A stretch of 64,000 bases of DNA from Hymenolepis diminuta (GCA_900708905.1 CAADRB010000004.1:4192180-4256179); one strand, 5' to 3'; counted from the stretch's first letter, positions 32,391-45,600 are shown. Numbers and translations are program-made. The notes: generated by a model from the sequence alone, not told the origin.

Positions 32391-35300
32391 AAAATGGTTC
32401 CAGCTGTACATATTTTAGAATTTATTCTGCCGGTCAGCTCCATCCGATAGCTCCAGCTTCTTCTTCTTCCTACGTTCTAACCTTCTCTCCTTCTACCCAT
32501 CTACTCCTCTCTACCTCTGATAACTCACATTAGAGTATTATCGTTTCTATATCCCGTGCCTTCTTGCTCTATGTAGCTTTATATCTAATGGCCCTGATGT
32601 TTAGCCCCCTAAACATATATGATAAATCAAAATAGCATTTGCGAATGGAAGAGGGGAGGGACAGAAAGTAGCCGAATGAGGAACACGTATGAGCAAGAAC
32701 ACAAGCCGCAAATGTAGGATATGGTCGATCTGTCAGTATAACACAAAGGACGAAATACATTATAAAAGTATTTCAAGTTAAAGGTAGCACTAATCAGCTA
32801 TTTAATCCCACATCTTTGCACTTACTAGTAGTAGTAATGTGATTCAGAGCGCAGTTAAAGCTCATGTCCAGGCAACCCAAATGACACCTCTGCTTATTCC
32901 CAATGAGACGTTTGCATATCATTGAGATAATATTCTACAATGAGACCTAATCAAGATGTATTCTCTCGAGAGCCTCGTGCGTCGTTTCCGATATAGAAAA
33001 ATTGGAAATTAAATAAAATAAATAAAATCTTCATACATGTATAATTTAATAAGTTGAATTTAAAACTCAAATAACAAAATATACTGCTTCGAACATTTTA
33101 CTCGATACAACACCATGTCATAGTGAAGTGGTGGGCTTGTCTTGCTGGATTCGAAGAATTCAGATCTGTATAATTAAACCAAACTTGTTATAATCTATTG
33201 CTTAAATATTACTTCTAGCAGTTTCTAAACATAAAATAGGCATTCTGGATTTGGGAAAGTCGCTTCTGATTTTATGAAAAATTGTTTTTCTTTCTTCAGA
33301 GATTAAGAATTACATCCAATAATATGATGGCTCCAAGTTTCTACTTATAAAACATACAGATTCGATAACAGAAGAAGTCTTAGTGGATGTTAATTACATA
33401 AGTATATTTTCTAAGGTGCAGATTTGTGATAATGAATGCAAAATAAGTGGCATATTCAAAATCAGTCAGTAATCTATATTCCTGTAACACGTCCTCACCA
33501 ATGTAAGAGTTGAATTATGTATTTCCTTAATGAGTTTCCGAATAATAATTGCGGAGAGCAAAAAAGGAAAATAGAAATAAATGCAATTCACTCACTGTTG
33601 CAGTGAGGTTTAGGCGTTGTATCATTCGATCACATGTGAAGCATTTTTTAAGATTCAAAGGAGCTGCCAAAGTAAACATAAGCAATGAACTACGTTGAAT
33701 AAAAGAACATCCTTCGCACGCTTTGGCAAACATGCTCGACTCTGTTCTCGATGCTTTTTTATCCTTGTAGGCTTCGAGACGTGATTAGTCAATAGTTACT
33801 AAAGTTCCGTTCGTGTTCCTTCACATTTATGCGAGTTTATGGGAATTAAGTGTAGTGGGCCTATCGAAATTGTTCCTTGTTCTCACGGGATGAGTCATGC
33901 CCACCTCAATTTACCGACGAGAAAAAAACCCAGCCAATTGTTCAAAGGACAGGAGAAAAGTTCCAAAATCCTAAATTATTATCTAGATTAAATATGCCGT
34001 ATATGATCTAAATTTGAAAAAAATATAATTAGAGGCCCTCAGTAGTTCATTCCTCCTAATTTTGACAAACAAGAAAATACAAATGAAGCTTGAAGTTTCT
34101 AAGCGAGCAGTACTTCGATCGGTTTATGCCTTAAAAGAAAAAAACTACCCAACTCTCAGCAGTTCCCATGGTGACCATATGTAGTGATATAAAGCCTAGA
34201 CACAGTAATTCATTTCTCTCATCTTCATTAAATACAAAATAAATCACACTTTGCTTCGCCTATATAACATTCTACCATTAAAATTACAGATTTTATTATT
34301 GAAATATACCTTATGAAGAACAACATAATTATAATGAGAAACAGCCATCGTCAAGGAGATCTGATTTGTATTTCCATTAAATCTTCCACATATATGTAAC
34401 TACGGAACCCATGCAAAGATTTAATAAAATTTCGAACATCAAAAACAGGCATCGTCTTCTACCCTTATTGCATTCACAACTCTCTCAAGCCTATAGAGAA
34501 ATCAGCAGTTTGGAACACAACGTTTCCCCTTTACAACTTCCCAATGGCTATTCATTTATACACAGCCAGGTTCTCCACCGCGTTTTAGATATTTTATCTC
34601 TACCTACTTGGATGTAAGCCCGGATGTAATTCCGGTTTTCATCATGCATCTATCGGCCAGCTCCAAGTATGGAGTCTATCCAGACACCTTCTATCTCCAC
34701 CACCTCAACAACTATCAGCTTTGTATCTGCCTCCATTTATCTTTTCCTGTTCTGATACTTATTAATTTAGTAATAACAGAAGTATTTCATAGTTCTTCCT
34801 ACTTATTGAATCTGACACAGCTTTCACTAATGACAGAGGATTTTCGAATTTAAAGTTTCCTAAACAGTATTTCCAACCTCTTTTCATCAAATCCGCAACA
34901 ACAATTACAAATGAATCTACGCTTAGATTCAATAAAAGATAAAACGCCATTAAAAAATAACGTTATGAAGACCAATGTTATTAAAACTTTGGTCCTTATA
35001 AAATAGGTTGAAAAATTAAATAAATGCAACAACACCCAATCGTATTGATCAAATCAGGCTTAATATAACACTCCGATATGAAGAGAATTGCGATATAGTC
35101 GAGCGAAACTAATGGAGCTTCGATAAAGCAAGGAATAATTTTGACACTAAGTACAGGTCCCAATCACCATGAACACTTACAGCGAAATATAGAACTTGTA
35201 ACTCTAAAAACACTAAAGAATTTGTCAAAAATAACAAGACCACATGTTACACTTGTGGTAGTGAGTAAAATGACTGATAATAGCATATTTTACAAGTATT

Positions 35301-37538
35301 TGAAAGTAAATACTGCGAAGCATAGAAAACCTATCAGATCAACATCAAAAGACGGAGAGCATACTTAAACTTTATATAGAACGGAATATTTAAATTGGCT
35401 AATGACACGGGTTTATTTCCGACTACTAAAAGAGAAAATTTTCCTACAAATCTATTATTGATATGTGAACGAAACGTTGTAGATTAGCCAACTACGAGGA
35501 ACGATTTTTCCAGATAAGAAATAATTCATTGTAATGTAATAATAATAATTCCGACTACTTATGACTAATAAAAGTCTAGTAATCCCATAAAATGTCTTAC
35601 GATTTAAATTACAACTACTTTAGAAAATATCGTGAATCAACCATAATTAGGGGAGAAAACATTCCAGCTTAATATAAGAAGCAAAATAAACAAAATCGCT
35701 TAGCTAAATACTAAAAAAATTTTAGAAATTTTATATAATTTTGATAAATAGTGTTTCAATATCAAATCCAAAATTTGACAATATGTATGAAGTAATGTTC
35801 ACATTATGCTTGCTATATTTTGTTATTGCCCACAAAATCACTTTCTCATCTAAATTAAAATTAAAACACGTAAGAGAACATAAGAAAACGTTTCATTTGA
35901 TAATTGCATTCTAATTTAAAAGCATTGAAAACGACCTTACAAAACAAACGCGCAATCTGAATTCGTCTTTTAGTCACTATACATGTTTTTCACTAATTTA
36001 GGCAAGTTGTATAGTGCTCCTTTGTATTTTTGGTAATTCTTTATTCCTTAATCATATTGAAATTCAGTTTGTGATGTATAGATTTTGTTAGAAATCCATA
36101 GATTATGTTAGAAATTTTGTTTACATTAGGTACTCTATTCTTATTAAACTGTATATTTATTGTTTTATCATTTCTCTTAAATAAAGTAATGGTCACTTTT
36201 ATAATATCAGTGCATGTGTATATTAACTGGGAACTTTTTAAAACATTAAAATGTAAAAATTTTGTTTTTAAATCAAAATTTTAAGGATGGCTAATATTCT
36301 TATTGCATTCATGTCTTTTATTAGTTTAGACATGCAAATAAATTTATGTAAAAGCAGTCCCGTTTGTTTTGGTAAATCTGATTATCATAATGTCTTTGTA
36401 TAATTTAAGAAATATCGACCCGAGGCAGAGAATACCTATCTCAAACTTCTATTTCGTCTACATTGGCATTGCCACTATAAAAAGACTTTTACAAGTTCTA
36501 GTTATGATAAAGCGCCTGAAAATGGAGGTGGCAAAATTGAAACTGAAATCAGTAATTATACTTCAAATATAATTAATAGTCCTTATTTGCCTGACTGAGT
36601 AGGTGTCCACGATCTTCCGAGTTTGTTGATCAGTTGATTTAATTGAGAGGATAATAATGCAACGTTGATTAATTAGCTTCAGATTTTTGTATAATTGATA
36701 TAGTTATTCGTAAGGGACCATGTTATTTGCTGAGTACCAGACTTTTGGTTTTTGAGTATTTTCTATTGTTGTTTTTAATTATAGACTTATAAAAAATTGA
36801 AAGTCTTCCAAATTAATAGAAGTCAGCAGTGGATGTAGCATCTACTATTAGCATTAATTTACTTTAAATTCCAATTAGCAAAGATATGTTTTTAATAATA
36901 GGGTAGTAAAGTGGCACTACTCTCGGTGGTAATGGCGTTCAAATTTCTCAATCAAGTTAGGCATAGAGATTTTCATGGAAACGAATGGTGTTCTTGAGGA
37001 CTAACAAGATACAACAATCTTTCCAAAATCAAAAGCCCAATAGTTAAACAGAAACGCATTTATACTGGAGAACTGAGAATGATTGAGAGAGGTTAGGAGG
37101 AGGAGGGATTGGGAGTTTAGAAAGCATCAGTGTTAAGTTACTGAAATCTGGGTCGTGTTAGACAGTGCAAGTTTAGATTTGATGAGGAAGTTGTTTAATT
37201 TTGCGTCCTTATTTCGTCGGTGAGCAACCGATAAAGATTATCAACTGACTAATAGTAGGCGCAGCGGTATGAGTCAATATGTGCACACTACGTAGATAGG
37301 GCGAACAGACTGATGAGTCATCGTGCACACACTACTGTATTTTTAACAGGCTGTGGGATGGAAACGGAATTGTTTAGGCTGTTAACTTACGTTTGTCCAT
37401 CTTTACTGCGAAAATGAGGATCATTAATCCCGGGAAGAATCGACTGCCTTTAATAATTTTGATTACTATTATCTATTTGTTATTGTAAGCCCATTTATAT
37501 GGATGGTGAGAATTAAAGGTGATTTCCTTATTTTATAG
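32391..37538. other. Intergenic, upstream of gene C
   Basis: Very AT-rich, no convincing coding exon on either strand. The promoter and first exon of gene C are not identifiable. An inverted copy of 30795-30831 lies near 37207-37243. Confidence 0.45.
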
Positions 37539-37619
37539 AATCTTTATCAGAATCGGTTGGGCAGAACGGAATTCAATTCTCATCTGAGTATTTTATTAAA
37601 CCCGAACCGATCGACCTAA
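37539..37619 (+). CDS. Gene C N-terminal exon (IKPEP motif)
   Basis: 81-nt phase 1-1 exon; acceptor attttatag, donor gtgagt. It encodes S-L-S-E-S, then N-G-I-Q-F-S-S-E-Y, then F-I-K-P-E-P-I-D-L. I-K-P-E fits the sumoylation pattern. The last 20 bases are nearly the same as in the gene B exon at 16345-16422. Confidence 0.7.
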   Translation, partial: NLYQNRLGRTEFNSHLSILLNPNRST

Positions 37620-40600
37620 GTGAGTCTTATTCTATTAACTTATGAATTGTTATTCCTTTCGAATTCGAATTTTGCAAATATTTTATAAAGTAACCCCGCC
37701 GAATTTTTTATCCGTTCAAATAGTCATATTTTATGGAAAAACTAATCGCGAATAATGGATAGAAGTTGGAATGTTTGTGACCTATTTTTCCTTCATGTGA
37801 TGAAATACGCAATAATATATATATATATATAATGTGGTAAACAAACCGCAGTCTCACATTTTTAGCCATGAAATTGGCGTAAATACTGTCTTCCTTGACT
37901 TTTAAATTGGACGTCTAGTGTGCACGCAATGACTAATAGGTCTACTCATCCGCACTCTGCGATACACCGATACTGACTCTCTTGCTTATCCGCTGGTTGG
38001 TGAATTTTTATTGGTTGCTCATACAAATGTAGTGAAATGTCGGAAGGACGCGAGATCACGCAATCTCCTCATAGTGTCTAAATTTACACTGTCTAGCTCA
38101 ACCAGGGTTACTCTCGCTTAGTTCTCACGCCTCCAATCTTCATTTCCCAAAAATACACTTCACTTCCAAAATACATGGCTTCACTCTTGACCTTCTCCTT
38201 TGGTGGTAAAGACTTTTGTTTCCTGCTAACCTTTAGGAAGATCATTCATTTTATAAGAATATTTAAAATACATAATTTGATTGTTTAAGATGGCCCCGCC
38301 GACAAGTTTAGTATTACTTTGGACATATTTGGTATTTTAGCAAAGCGATTTAGTGGTCCAAATTTTTTGGTTATCGGCCGAATATTGTAGGCTTTCCGGG
38401 TATTTCAGATCATGAAGGAGAAGGCAGTTGTTTGTAAACTTCAAAAGCTTCATTACTTCACCATAGACTGTAGGATTAAATCTTTGCACAATTGATAACT
38501 GGAGGATCTTGTTTAGATTATCTAGATAACCGACACAGCATATTGCTATATATTAAACAGGCTGGTGCGCCCCTGGAAGACTACCCATTATCTGAACTGC
38601 TCATCCTGTGTCAAATCATAATTACTCAAATTGTTAAAAGCGTGGTCTATATAAATTTTTATTAAGGAATGTCTTATAGATGAGGCAAGTTAATATGATA
38701 GTGTTGAAAGGTCTATTAGATATGTGAAAAATGGATCAAAGAACTTGAATGCTACAATGGGTGAGAGGAGGTGGCTATCTTATCTTATGATCACAATTTT
38801 ATAGCTCAGCAAGAGATAGGAAGATGAGTACATATCTCGATCTAGCTAATTACAGCTGTTCTCTGATGTTTAGCTGGTCGGCCCACGTTGGATCCGTTTG
38901 GGTTAGGAAGTTTACGAGCCTACTTTTAATTGTTCAGTAGTAACGCGCTTGTTCATATATGAAGAACAATACAACGGGTGATGGATAAAATTGAAATTGA
39001 ATTCTACCAACTTGAGGCAAGTTTTATTTTCATAATTTCCTTTTGCAGATTCGATAGCTCTCAAGTGTGAAGTGTGCGGGAAATGCTTCCCTCTGAAGTA
39101 CAAACTTAAAAGCCACATGAGACGTGTCCATGAAAGTAAGTTGTTTTCATCATTATCCTCTCATTTCATATTTCAACTTTTCATATGTTTTAAAATATTG
39201 CAGTATGTATGTATTTTTTGCTTTTAGTGTTTTACTTCAATTTTTATGAAATGGCATTGCACAAGAAATAGATAAAATTGGGTCATTGTTCTTCATGAAC
39301 TATGAGTTAATAGACAGGGGAAATCCAAAAGTTGTGGAAATTTTGACTCTAGGAGGAAAACAGGTCACTATTTCAAGCTATTAACGTAAATGAAGATGGA
39401 TCCCAATGGTTTCTCGATCTTATTGAAAAGCAATTTGCGAAATTTGGAGTGCATGAGTATGCTCATTCGTGTAAGCATTGGTGTAGATAAAGACAATAAT
39501 TGCTTTGCAAGGGGTCATTCAAAACATATGAAAATTTGTATGAATTTATTTTCAGAATGTTTTTTTACCTCAAAAGTATTTTGTTGTTTTGCAGATCAGA
39601 GACCCTTTAAGTGTGAAGTATGCGGAAAGTCCTTCCCATTCAGTAGCAATCTTGAAATCCACTTAAAATCTGTTCACGAAAGTAAGTGTTGATTTTTCGC
39701 CTCCTACTTCTCTTCTTGCTTCTTCAACAGTCGGATATAAATTTAAGACTAGATAATTTTAGATAATGAAGATTAGTTCATTTAACTAAAGTTTAAGTTT
39801 CATTTTTCAGAATGGAAACCTTTCAAGTGTGAAGTTTGTGGCAAAGCTTTTACGAGATCTAGCGATCTCAAAGTTCACGTTGACGCTGTTCACGAAAGTA
39901 AGTGTAATTTACTTTACTTTGCATCACAGCGCCACCCTAGATGTTTACGACATTACTCATTTATTATTTTATTACGCAGAATTGAAGCCTTTTAAATGTG
40001 AAGTGTGTGGAAAATGTTTCCCGTCAGGTCCCAGTCTTAGATGTCATATGAAGACCGTTCATGAGAGTAAGTGCTTTGTTCTTTTTTTATATTTTGCATT
40101 TTGATCAGATAGGAATTCCAATTGTTTAAATAAAGAAAATATGATTACTTCACTCTAGATTATTCACAATTGGTATTTTGATACTTTTAAAGGAGGTGGA
40201 AGTTGATCGAGATCTGATTGCACCTTTCTATACTTTTGTTCTTTCGGTTCATTTTATTATTTGCAGATTCGGGAAACTATACTTGCGAAATCTGCAATAG
40301 ACGCTTCATTTTCGCTTCGAAACTTGATGTACACGTAAAAATTGTTCACCAGCGTACGTATATTTTGAAGTGTCTCTTAAATACGCTGATTTATTAATTT
40401 CAGTTTTAATTAAATCCCTGAAACCATCTATTAACGGTTTTACATTTGTTTTCTGACCCTTTATTGATTTTTTATTACAGATCTGAAGCCCTTCCAGTGC
40501 GAACTATGTGAAAAACTCTTTGGACGGACGTCCACTCTCAACAAACATGTAAAGTCTGTTCACCAAAGTAGGTTTTTTGTACTCGTTCGCTTGTTTCTGC

Positions 40601-42587
40601 TCTTGTGGTTTCTTTCATTGTTGGGACAATTCGATGTAATAATTTTAATGTCATCACTTTTGAAACTTAAACTTGTTTGTCTTGCTAAAACTTTTTAGCA
40701 TCTACGGAAGAGGTGGAACTACTTTTATAAAGCAAGACTCTTCTATACTTTTGCAATGCTATGAAGTCTACTTCCTGCCGCTACTATCCATGTGCCCATT
40801 AAATATGGTTAGGCTACATTTGATTCAGGTCAAGAGAGAGACAGAAAAGGCTGAAGCAAAGTGTAGTTACTCCAAAGACTATTAAGTGTCAAGAGTTATT
40901 TAGGAAAAACCTACGAAAAATGCTCATCCTCAGATAACTCAACAACTCTGCCACTGAGTTTTGTTTGTGGTTTTCCTATCAAAAGTAAATATATTTCGAT
41001 ATCGTTGTAATGCTTGGAAGCCCAATTTCTACCACCCATAGAGGTGCCAACTAGATGTTGCTAGACTGCAGTTAGCTTAGACCCAGAGAGAAAGTGCTAT
41101 TTTCTCAAGACGCTTTATTAGTATTTATTAGAATAATATAATCAACCTATAAAGGTTAGACCTCTGCCTGAACTGAAGTGGTGGGAACTGTTTGGAGCCC
41201 CCCGTCTAGATATTCGGGTCGAAATGTACCCGCATATTAGTTAGGGTTAGGCTGTAAATTTTTCATTCTGTGACAATGCTTAGGTTTTACTGCCTTGAGC
41301 TATTTTATCGGAGTCTAAAGTAGCAGAGAGAGGCTTAGGAATTCCCTTAATAAACTAATTATCTTTCTTAAAGTCCAGCAGAATATCGCAGTCTTACCAA
41401 AATGAGAATATCAGGAGTTAGACATGCATTAGACAAACGTAGTGGAGTGAGAGAGCAAAGGAGTAGGTAGTGGGAATTGAAAGAGAAGGAAAAGCGTCAG
41501 TACTGAGCGAGGACTACCAGGATTGTTTGGAATAAGCGGAATTGGATACGCCATTATAAATTTCTGTGTGATTGAGGGTGAGCATATCCATAGTCATCTT
41601 GTATTTTCTAGATGTATGTTTGGGCTGTTTTCACTTTTATATGGTGGAAATTGGACTGAAACTGCATAACCTAGCGATATTTATTACAAATTTTAATTTA
41701 GCTTTACTAGTATCAACAATTTCATTTTGCAGAGCTGAAGAATTTTAAATGTGAGGTTTGTGAAAAATCCTTCTGCGAGTCTACCCGTCTCAGAATGCAT
41801 GTCAAAACTGTTCACGAAGGTAAATATGTCATAGTTGATTCCTATTATCTTTTATCACTGCATTTTCCATATCCCATATTATTAGTAAGTTCCTCGGCAA
41901 AAAATAATGTCATTTTCAATCTTGTTAGACATATTTGCAAAGAATATTAAACAATCCATTTATAAATGCAAGTAAAACTCCAAAGTACAAAGAAAGCGCA
42001 ATTTGTACATGACGCTTATGGATCTTGAATTCTTGAAGCCGAGAAATTGGTATTCATGTTACTCAGTAGTATTTTGTTTCGGCTTTTATTCCCGTTTCAC
42101 TATTTGATATTTTACCATAATAGCGTTAGTAAAGGATATTTGGAGGACATCAACCTTGGATTTCTTTCATCATTAATAACAACCGTTTTCGATCATTGTC
42201 TTATAAGTAGTAATTCTAGATAATGCAATGCATTTTTTTTCATCTTTTCAATGTTACCACGTACATTAACAGAATTCGTAATGGTATAAATAACCTTTTT
42301 TGCTTTTCAGCCGTTATTGTAATGAGTAGGTATTTATGTGTTGTCTTTTTTTAGGAGAGAGGCCTTACAGTTGTAATTACTGTGATAAGAAATTCATATG
42401 GAAGATAAGCTTGGCTTCTCACGTTGCAAAGTTGCATGAGGGTGTGCTGTAGTTTTTATGCTCGTTTTCGTTCTTCCGTTTACTAATTCATTTCTTTATT
42501 TTAGATGGAATTGGGTGGGGATCTCAAAGGGATATGAAACCCGTTCCGGATGTGTTAGATGCAGAAATGACACCTGAAACTGAATGA
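37539..42587 (+). CDS. Gene C: multi-exon C2H2 zinc-finger protein
   Basis: One KPEP exon (37539-37619), eight finger exons (39049-39135, 39595-39681, 39811-39897, 39980-40066, 40267-40353, 40481-40567, 41733-41819, 42355-42441) and a stop exon (42505-42587), all spliced in phase 1. All eight fingers keep C-x2-C-x12-H-x4-H. It would be a nuclear DNA-binding protein. Most donors in the first half are perfect gtaagt, and introns C2-C6 are short (82-200 nt); the rest run 63-1429 nt. The 5' initiator exon is not identified. The dead cluster at 26.6-28.8 kb is its closest relative here. Confidence 0.87.
37815..37830. repeat. (AT)8 microsatellite
   Basis: AT dinucleotide run in gene C intron 37620-39048. 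Confidence 0.95.
38188..38270. repeat. Dispersed repeat, copy 3
   Basis: Imperfect match to 9360-9450 and 31008-31090; lies inside the first gene C intron. Confidence 0.45.
39049..39135 (+). CDS. Gene C finger exon C1
   Basis: 87-nt phase 1-1 exon; acceptor ttttgcag, donor gtaagt. Complete finger; contact residues L,Y,K,S. Confidence 0.88.
39595..39681 (+). CDS. Gene C finger exon C2
   Basis: 87-nt phase 1-1 exon; acceptor ttttgcag, donor gtaagt. Complete finger, linker D-Q-R-P-F-K; contact residues F,S,N,I. Dead relative at 26612-26697. Confidence 0.88.
39811..39897 (+). CDS. Gene C finger exon C3
   Basis: 87-nt phase 1-1 exon; acceptor tttttcag, donor gtaagt. Complete finger; contact residues R,S,D,V. 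Dead relative at 26827-26910. Confidence 0.88.
39980..40066 (+). CDS. Gene C finger exon C4
   Basis: 87-nt phase 1-1 exon after an 82-nt intron; acceptor attacgcag, donor gtaagt. Complete finger; contact residues S,P,S,C. Proline inside the helix start is unusual. Dead relative at 26986-27071. Confidence 0.87.
40267..40353 (+). CDS. Gene C finger exon C5
   Basis: 87-nt phase 1-1 exon; acceptor atttgcag, donor gtacgt. Complete finger with the S-G-N-Y-T linker typical of A6/B7; contact residues F,S,K,V. Confidence 0.88.
40481..40567 (+). CDS. Gene C finger exon C6
   Basis: 87-nt phase 1-1 exon; acceptor attacag, donor gtaggt. Complete finger; contact residues R,S,T,K, similar to A7/B8. Confidence 0.87.
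41733..41819 (+). CDS. Gene C finger exon C7
   Basis: 87-nt phase 1-1 exon; acceptor attttgcag, donor gtaaat. Complete finger; contact residues E,T,R,M. Separated from C6 by 1165 nt in which no other cassette was seen. Confidence 0.87.
42235..42286 (+). pseudogene. Possible eroded A8-like cassette remnant
   Basis: A short stretch ending aattcgtaatg|gtataa resembles the 3' part and donor of the A8 cassette and sits just before C8, the position A8 holds before A9. No Cys pair remains. Weak. Confidence 0.25.
42355..42441 (+). CDS. Gene C last finger exon C8
   Basis: 87-nt phase 1-1 exon; acceptor tttttttag, weak donor gtgtgc. Complete finger with the classical G-E-R-P-Y linker as in A9; contact residues W,I,S,S. 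Confidence 0.85.
42505..42587 (+). CDS. Gene C terminal exon
   Basis: After a 63-nt intron and acceptor attttag, phase 1, it encodes a mostly acidic tail (ending M-T-P-E-T-E) to TGA 42585-42587. It has M-K-P-V but not the K-x-E pattern of gene B. Confidence 0.78.
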
Positions 42588-42637
42588 GAAATTTGAATTC
42601 TTTAGTATTTCTATTTGTAAATATGGAGATTAGTTTA

Positions 42638-42643
42638 AATAAA
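42638..42643 (+). promoter_or_regulatory. Poly(A) signal of gene C
   Basis: AATAAA about 50 nt downstream of the stop codon. Confidence 0.7.
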
Positions 42644-45600
42644 TGAACTTTTATTTGTTTTTTTGGTAACAGTAGTTGTTTTTGCTGATAACTGCCAAGA
42701 TGCCAAAAGCGAAATGAGTTCATATTTTGGGATGGATAATGGGCTACTCAGAGACAACCTGTGACAATTGTGGCCTTGAGCCATATTGAGCTTTGTTTGT
42801 CGACTTCCGTTCGGTTTAATAGCATTTAAATTTAGTGAAGCTACCGTAGTCAAAATATGTTAGTTCTACCTTGTACATGGAACTATATAAAATGAATGAG
42901 CTTAATAGCCAGTAAGACTTTAAATGACAGACCAACAAGCATTAAACGGTATAAAGCAGAAAGGAGCGGATCATCCTGTCACCTCTCCTCGCAGTGAGAC
43001 ATGAAGATGGGTATATCTAGGCATGGTGTCTTCCTATTAGTTAGTGTCCTCCAATTATATAGTTGGTCCTCATGCTTCCACAGTGACTGACATGGATGTT
43101 TGCTCAGGCTCCTTCCAACTCCTCAGTTCCGATGCGCTTGGCGATTTATACTAGTATTGTTTTGAACTTATTTTAAAAGTTTAAACTATTACATTTCTTG
43201 TTGAAATTTCAAACCCGTTTCCTCTAGAATTTATTTTAAATTTTGAACCCTTTTGAGAATGGAGGGAATTTTTTAGAAACTGGATTTTACTGATTCAATC
43301 ATCCCATTTGTGATGCAGGAGACGCGGTTACCGTAAAAATCTTCAAGTTTTAAACCGAGGAGTTAAATGAGTGTTGACAAGGTACTTATCTTTAGTTTAA
43401 ATAGCCAAATTTGTGAGATGTGATATGTAATTATTATTGATTGAGCGCTCTGCTGCTGACTGATATCCGGGGATGAGATACCGACAAATCTCAATTTAGC
43501 CATTTCATTATATGCCTAAATGCTCGGGTCTAATGGATTCCAATCATATAACTTTGAATTTGTCCATAACGTGTAGTTCTTTTTCAGCAGTCGTTGCGGA
43601 ATTTCTCAATACTAGCAACTGGTTTTTTGTTGGAACTTCAATGATTACGGTCACTCAGAAATTTATTTAACTAACCTCATAAAATAGATCAAATAGATCA
43701 AAAGCGGAGATATATTAATCACGTGAACTAAAGGTTCATGCAAAATAAGCCTAACTTTTCTTTATATAGTATTAAACTTGCCCGATCATTTAATAAATGG
43801 TATTGGTACATTTCTCCAACTTTTAAATGTATATTACTTAAAAAGAAGTATCCAATTTGAATCGTATCCATCTAGAAGAATGGATTGTTTGTGTCTTAAT
43901 TAGAAATTAAACGTCTTCGCAATTCGCCTTTATCACTTTTACTGCTTGAAAGCCACTTCCAATAAGTTGAAATCCAAGAAAACCTACCTGGTCTTAGTTG
44001 AACTATGTCTTTTGTCAATAAGAAGCATTAAATAAGATGTGCCCTATTATCCATTTCATAATCCATTTATAGTAGTCCCAGTCCGTTTATATGCTTGATC
44101 TTTCTCCTGATTGCCTCTACAGTCTTCACAATCATTGAAAGCGTTAATGGGACAGTTGAACATAAAAGACATCCGTTATTTAAATCTGAAAGCTTCCCGA
44201 ATTTATGCTGCCTATATTCCTTTGATTAGACACTGTTTTCTATCAAATTGTCAGTTACTTTTCAGATTACTTAATAATGACTATTCTGCAAAATAGATGT
44301 CATTTATTGCTTTCCGGACGTGGAGGATTCATCTACAAGAACTTTATCTGGACCTATTAATTTTAATTAATAAATAATCTAAGTATGCCGCATACTCAGA
44401 CTTTGATAATTTAACCTGTCCATCTTATTTTCTTCATCCCATTGGTAAATACATTTAGTGCATAACTGTCCAGCTCATTTTTGAAAATGTGTCAAGCCAC
44501 TTATACGGGGTGTAGAAGTAGCAACATAGAATCTTCCTGGTTGGTAACTCGAATCTTGTTACTCCCTACTTGCCGAACTTAAACAATGGAAGGTGGTATT
44601 CCACTGACTCCTTTTATACCAATAGGCATCAAACGTGAATATCTGATTTTTTGAATGGGCACGTAAACCGCTGCTCCATCGGGACACTATTTAATGTTTT
44701 TTTGTAGTTAGGATATACATCTGATCAATCAATTTTTGCTCATTGTAATAATATTTGGATATGAAAAGGTAACCTTTCGAGGAAAGTAAAGTTAGAATAG
44801 TGAAATATGAAGAATCTGTTCTTGAAGAAAGGACTTCTCAATATCTCTTTGTCATTTTCACCTTTAGGACACTTGAGAAGTTCATTACGGTTTAAGATTG
44901 GTTTTATGAATGAAAGTTCGAAATCACTTGTAGTTCCATTATTGCATATTTCACAAAGCAGATCTATTTACTTCTCAAATTGCTCAAGATGAAAAAATGT
45001 GCAAGACATTTAAACTGATATCGACTAGTAACCTAATACTGGTTCATCTCTAATACCACCTCAACATTTGTAATTTTTTTTCCGATCTCAAGGAGCAGCT
45101 TCTAACTTCGGTCTGATCGGGGCTAGAGAGTTGAGCTATTAACCGCAAAGAGTGGGATAGTTGAAAATGAGACTATCTGAGGATATTAACACTGAGGACA
45201 TTTCAGATTTTAGCAATGGGAATAGTATAAATAGTAAATCTTTTTACAAGAACAAACAATTATGAGTGAAAACGCTTGAGCATTAGTCTGTGTTTTCAGC
45301 CATTTCTTTCGGTAATTGAAGATTTAATAATGACGCTTTCACTTCCTTTAATTCTTTAAGTATTTTGCAATAAGCATTATGGTTGATGGAGGATGAATGT
45401 CCATGACACATTTGAAATAATTATCCCCGTAATGACTCTGTCAATCTTGGTCTATCTTTATAATCACTATTAATATGTAAATAAACATTTTGGTAACTTG
45501 AATAGCTATGTATATGCACTCTGAATACGCCAGTTAATAAGAAATTGGAAGGACATGCTTTAAAGCTTTTTGATTTTGAGAAGGACAGGAGTTGAAGTGC

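Noticed and set aside
33527..33733. Minus-strand frame with two Cys pairs (C-E-G-C and C-F-T-C)
   Set aside because: No His ligands at finger spacing and the splice phase does not fit the cassette family.
42355..42441. Possible extra exon using the upstream tttcag near 42310
   Set aside because: The short segment after it lacks a finger and the 42355 start aligns exactly with A9.
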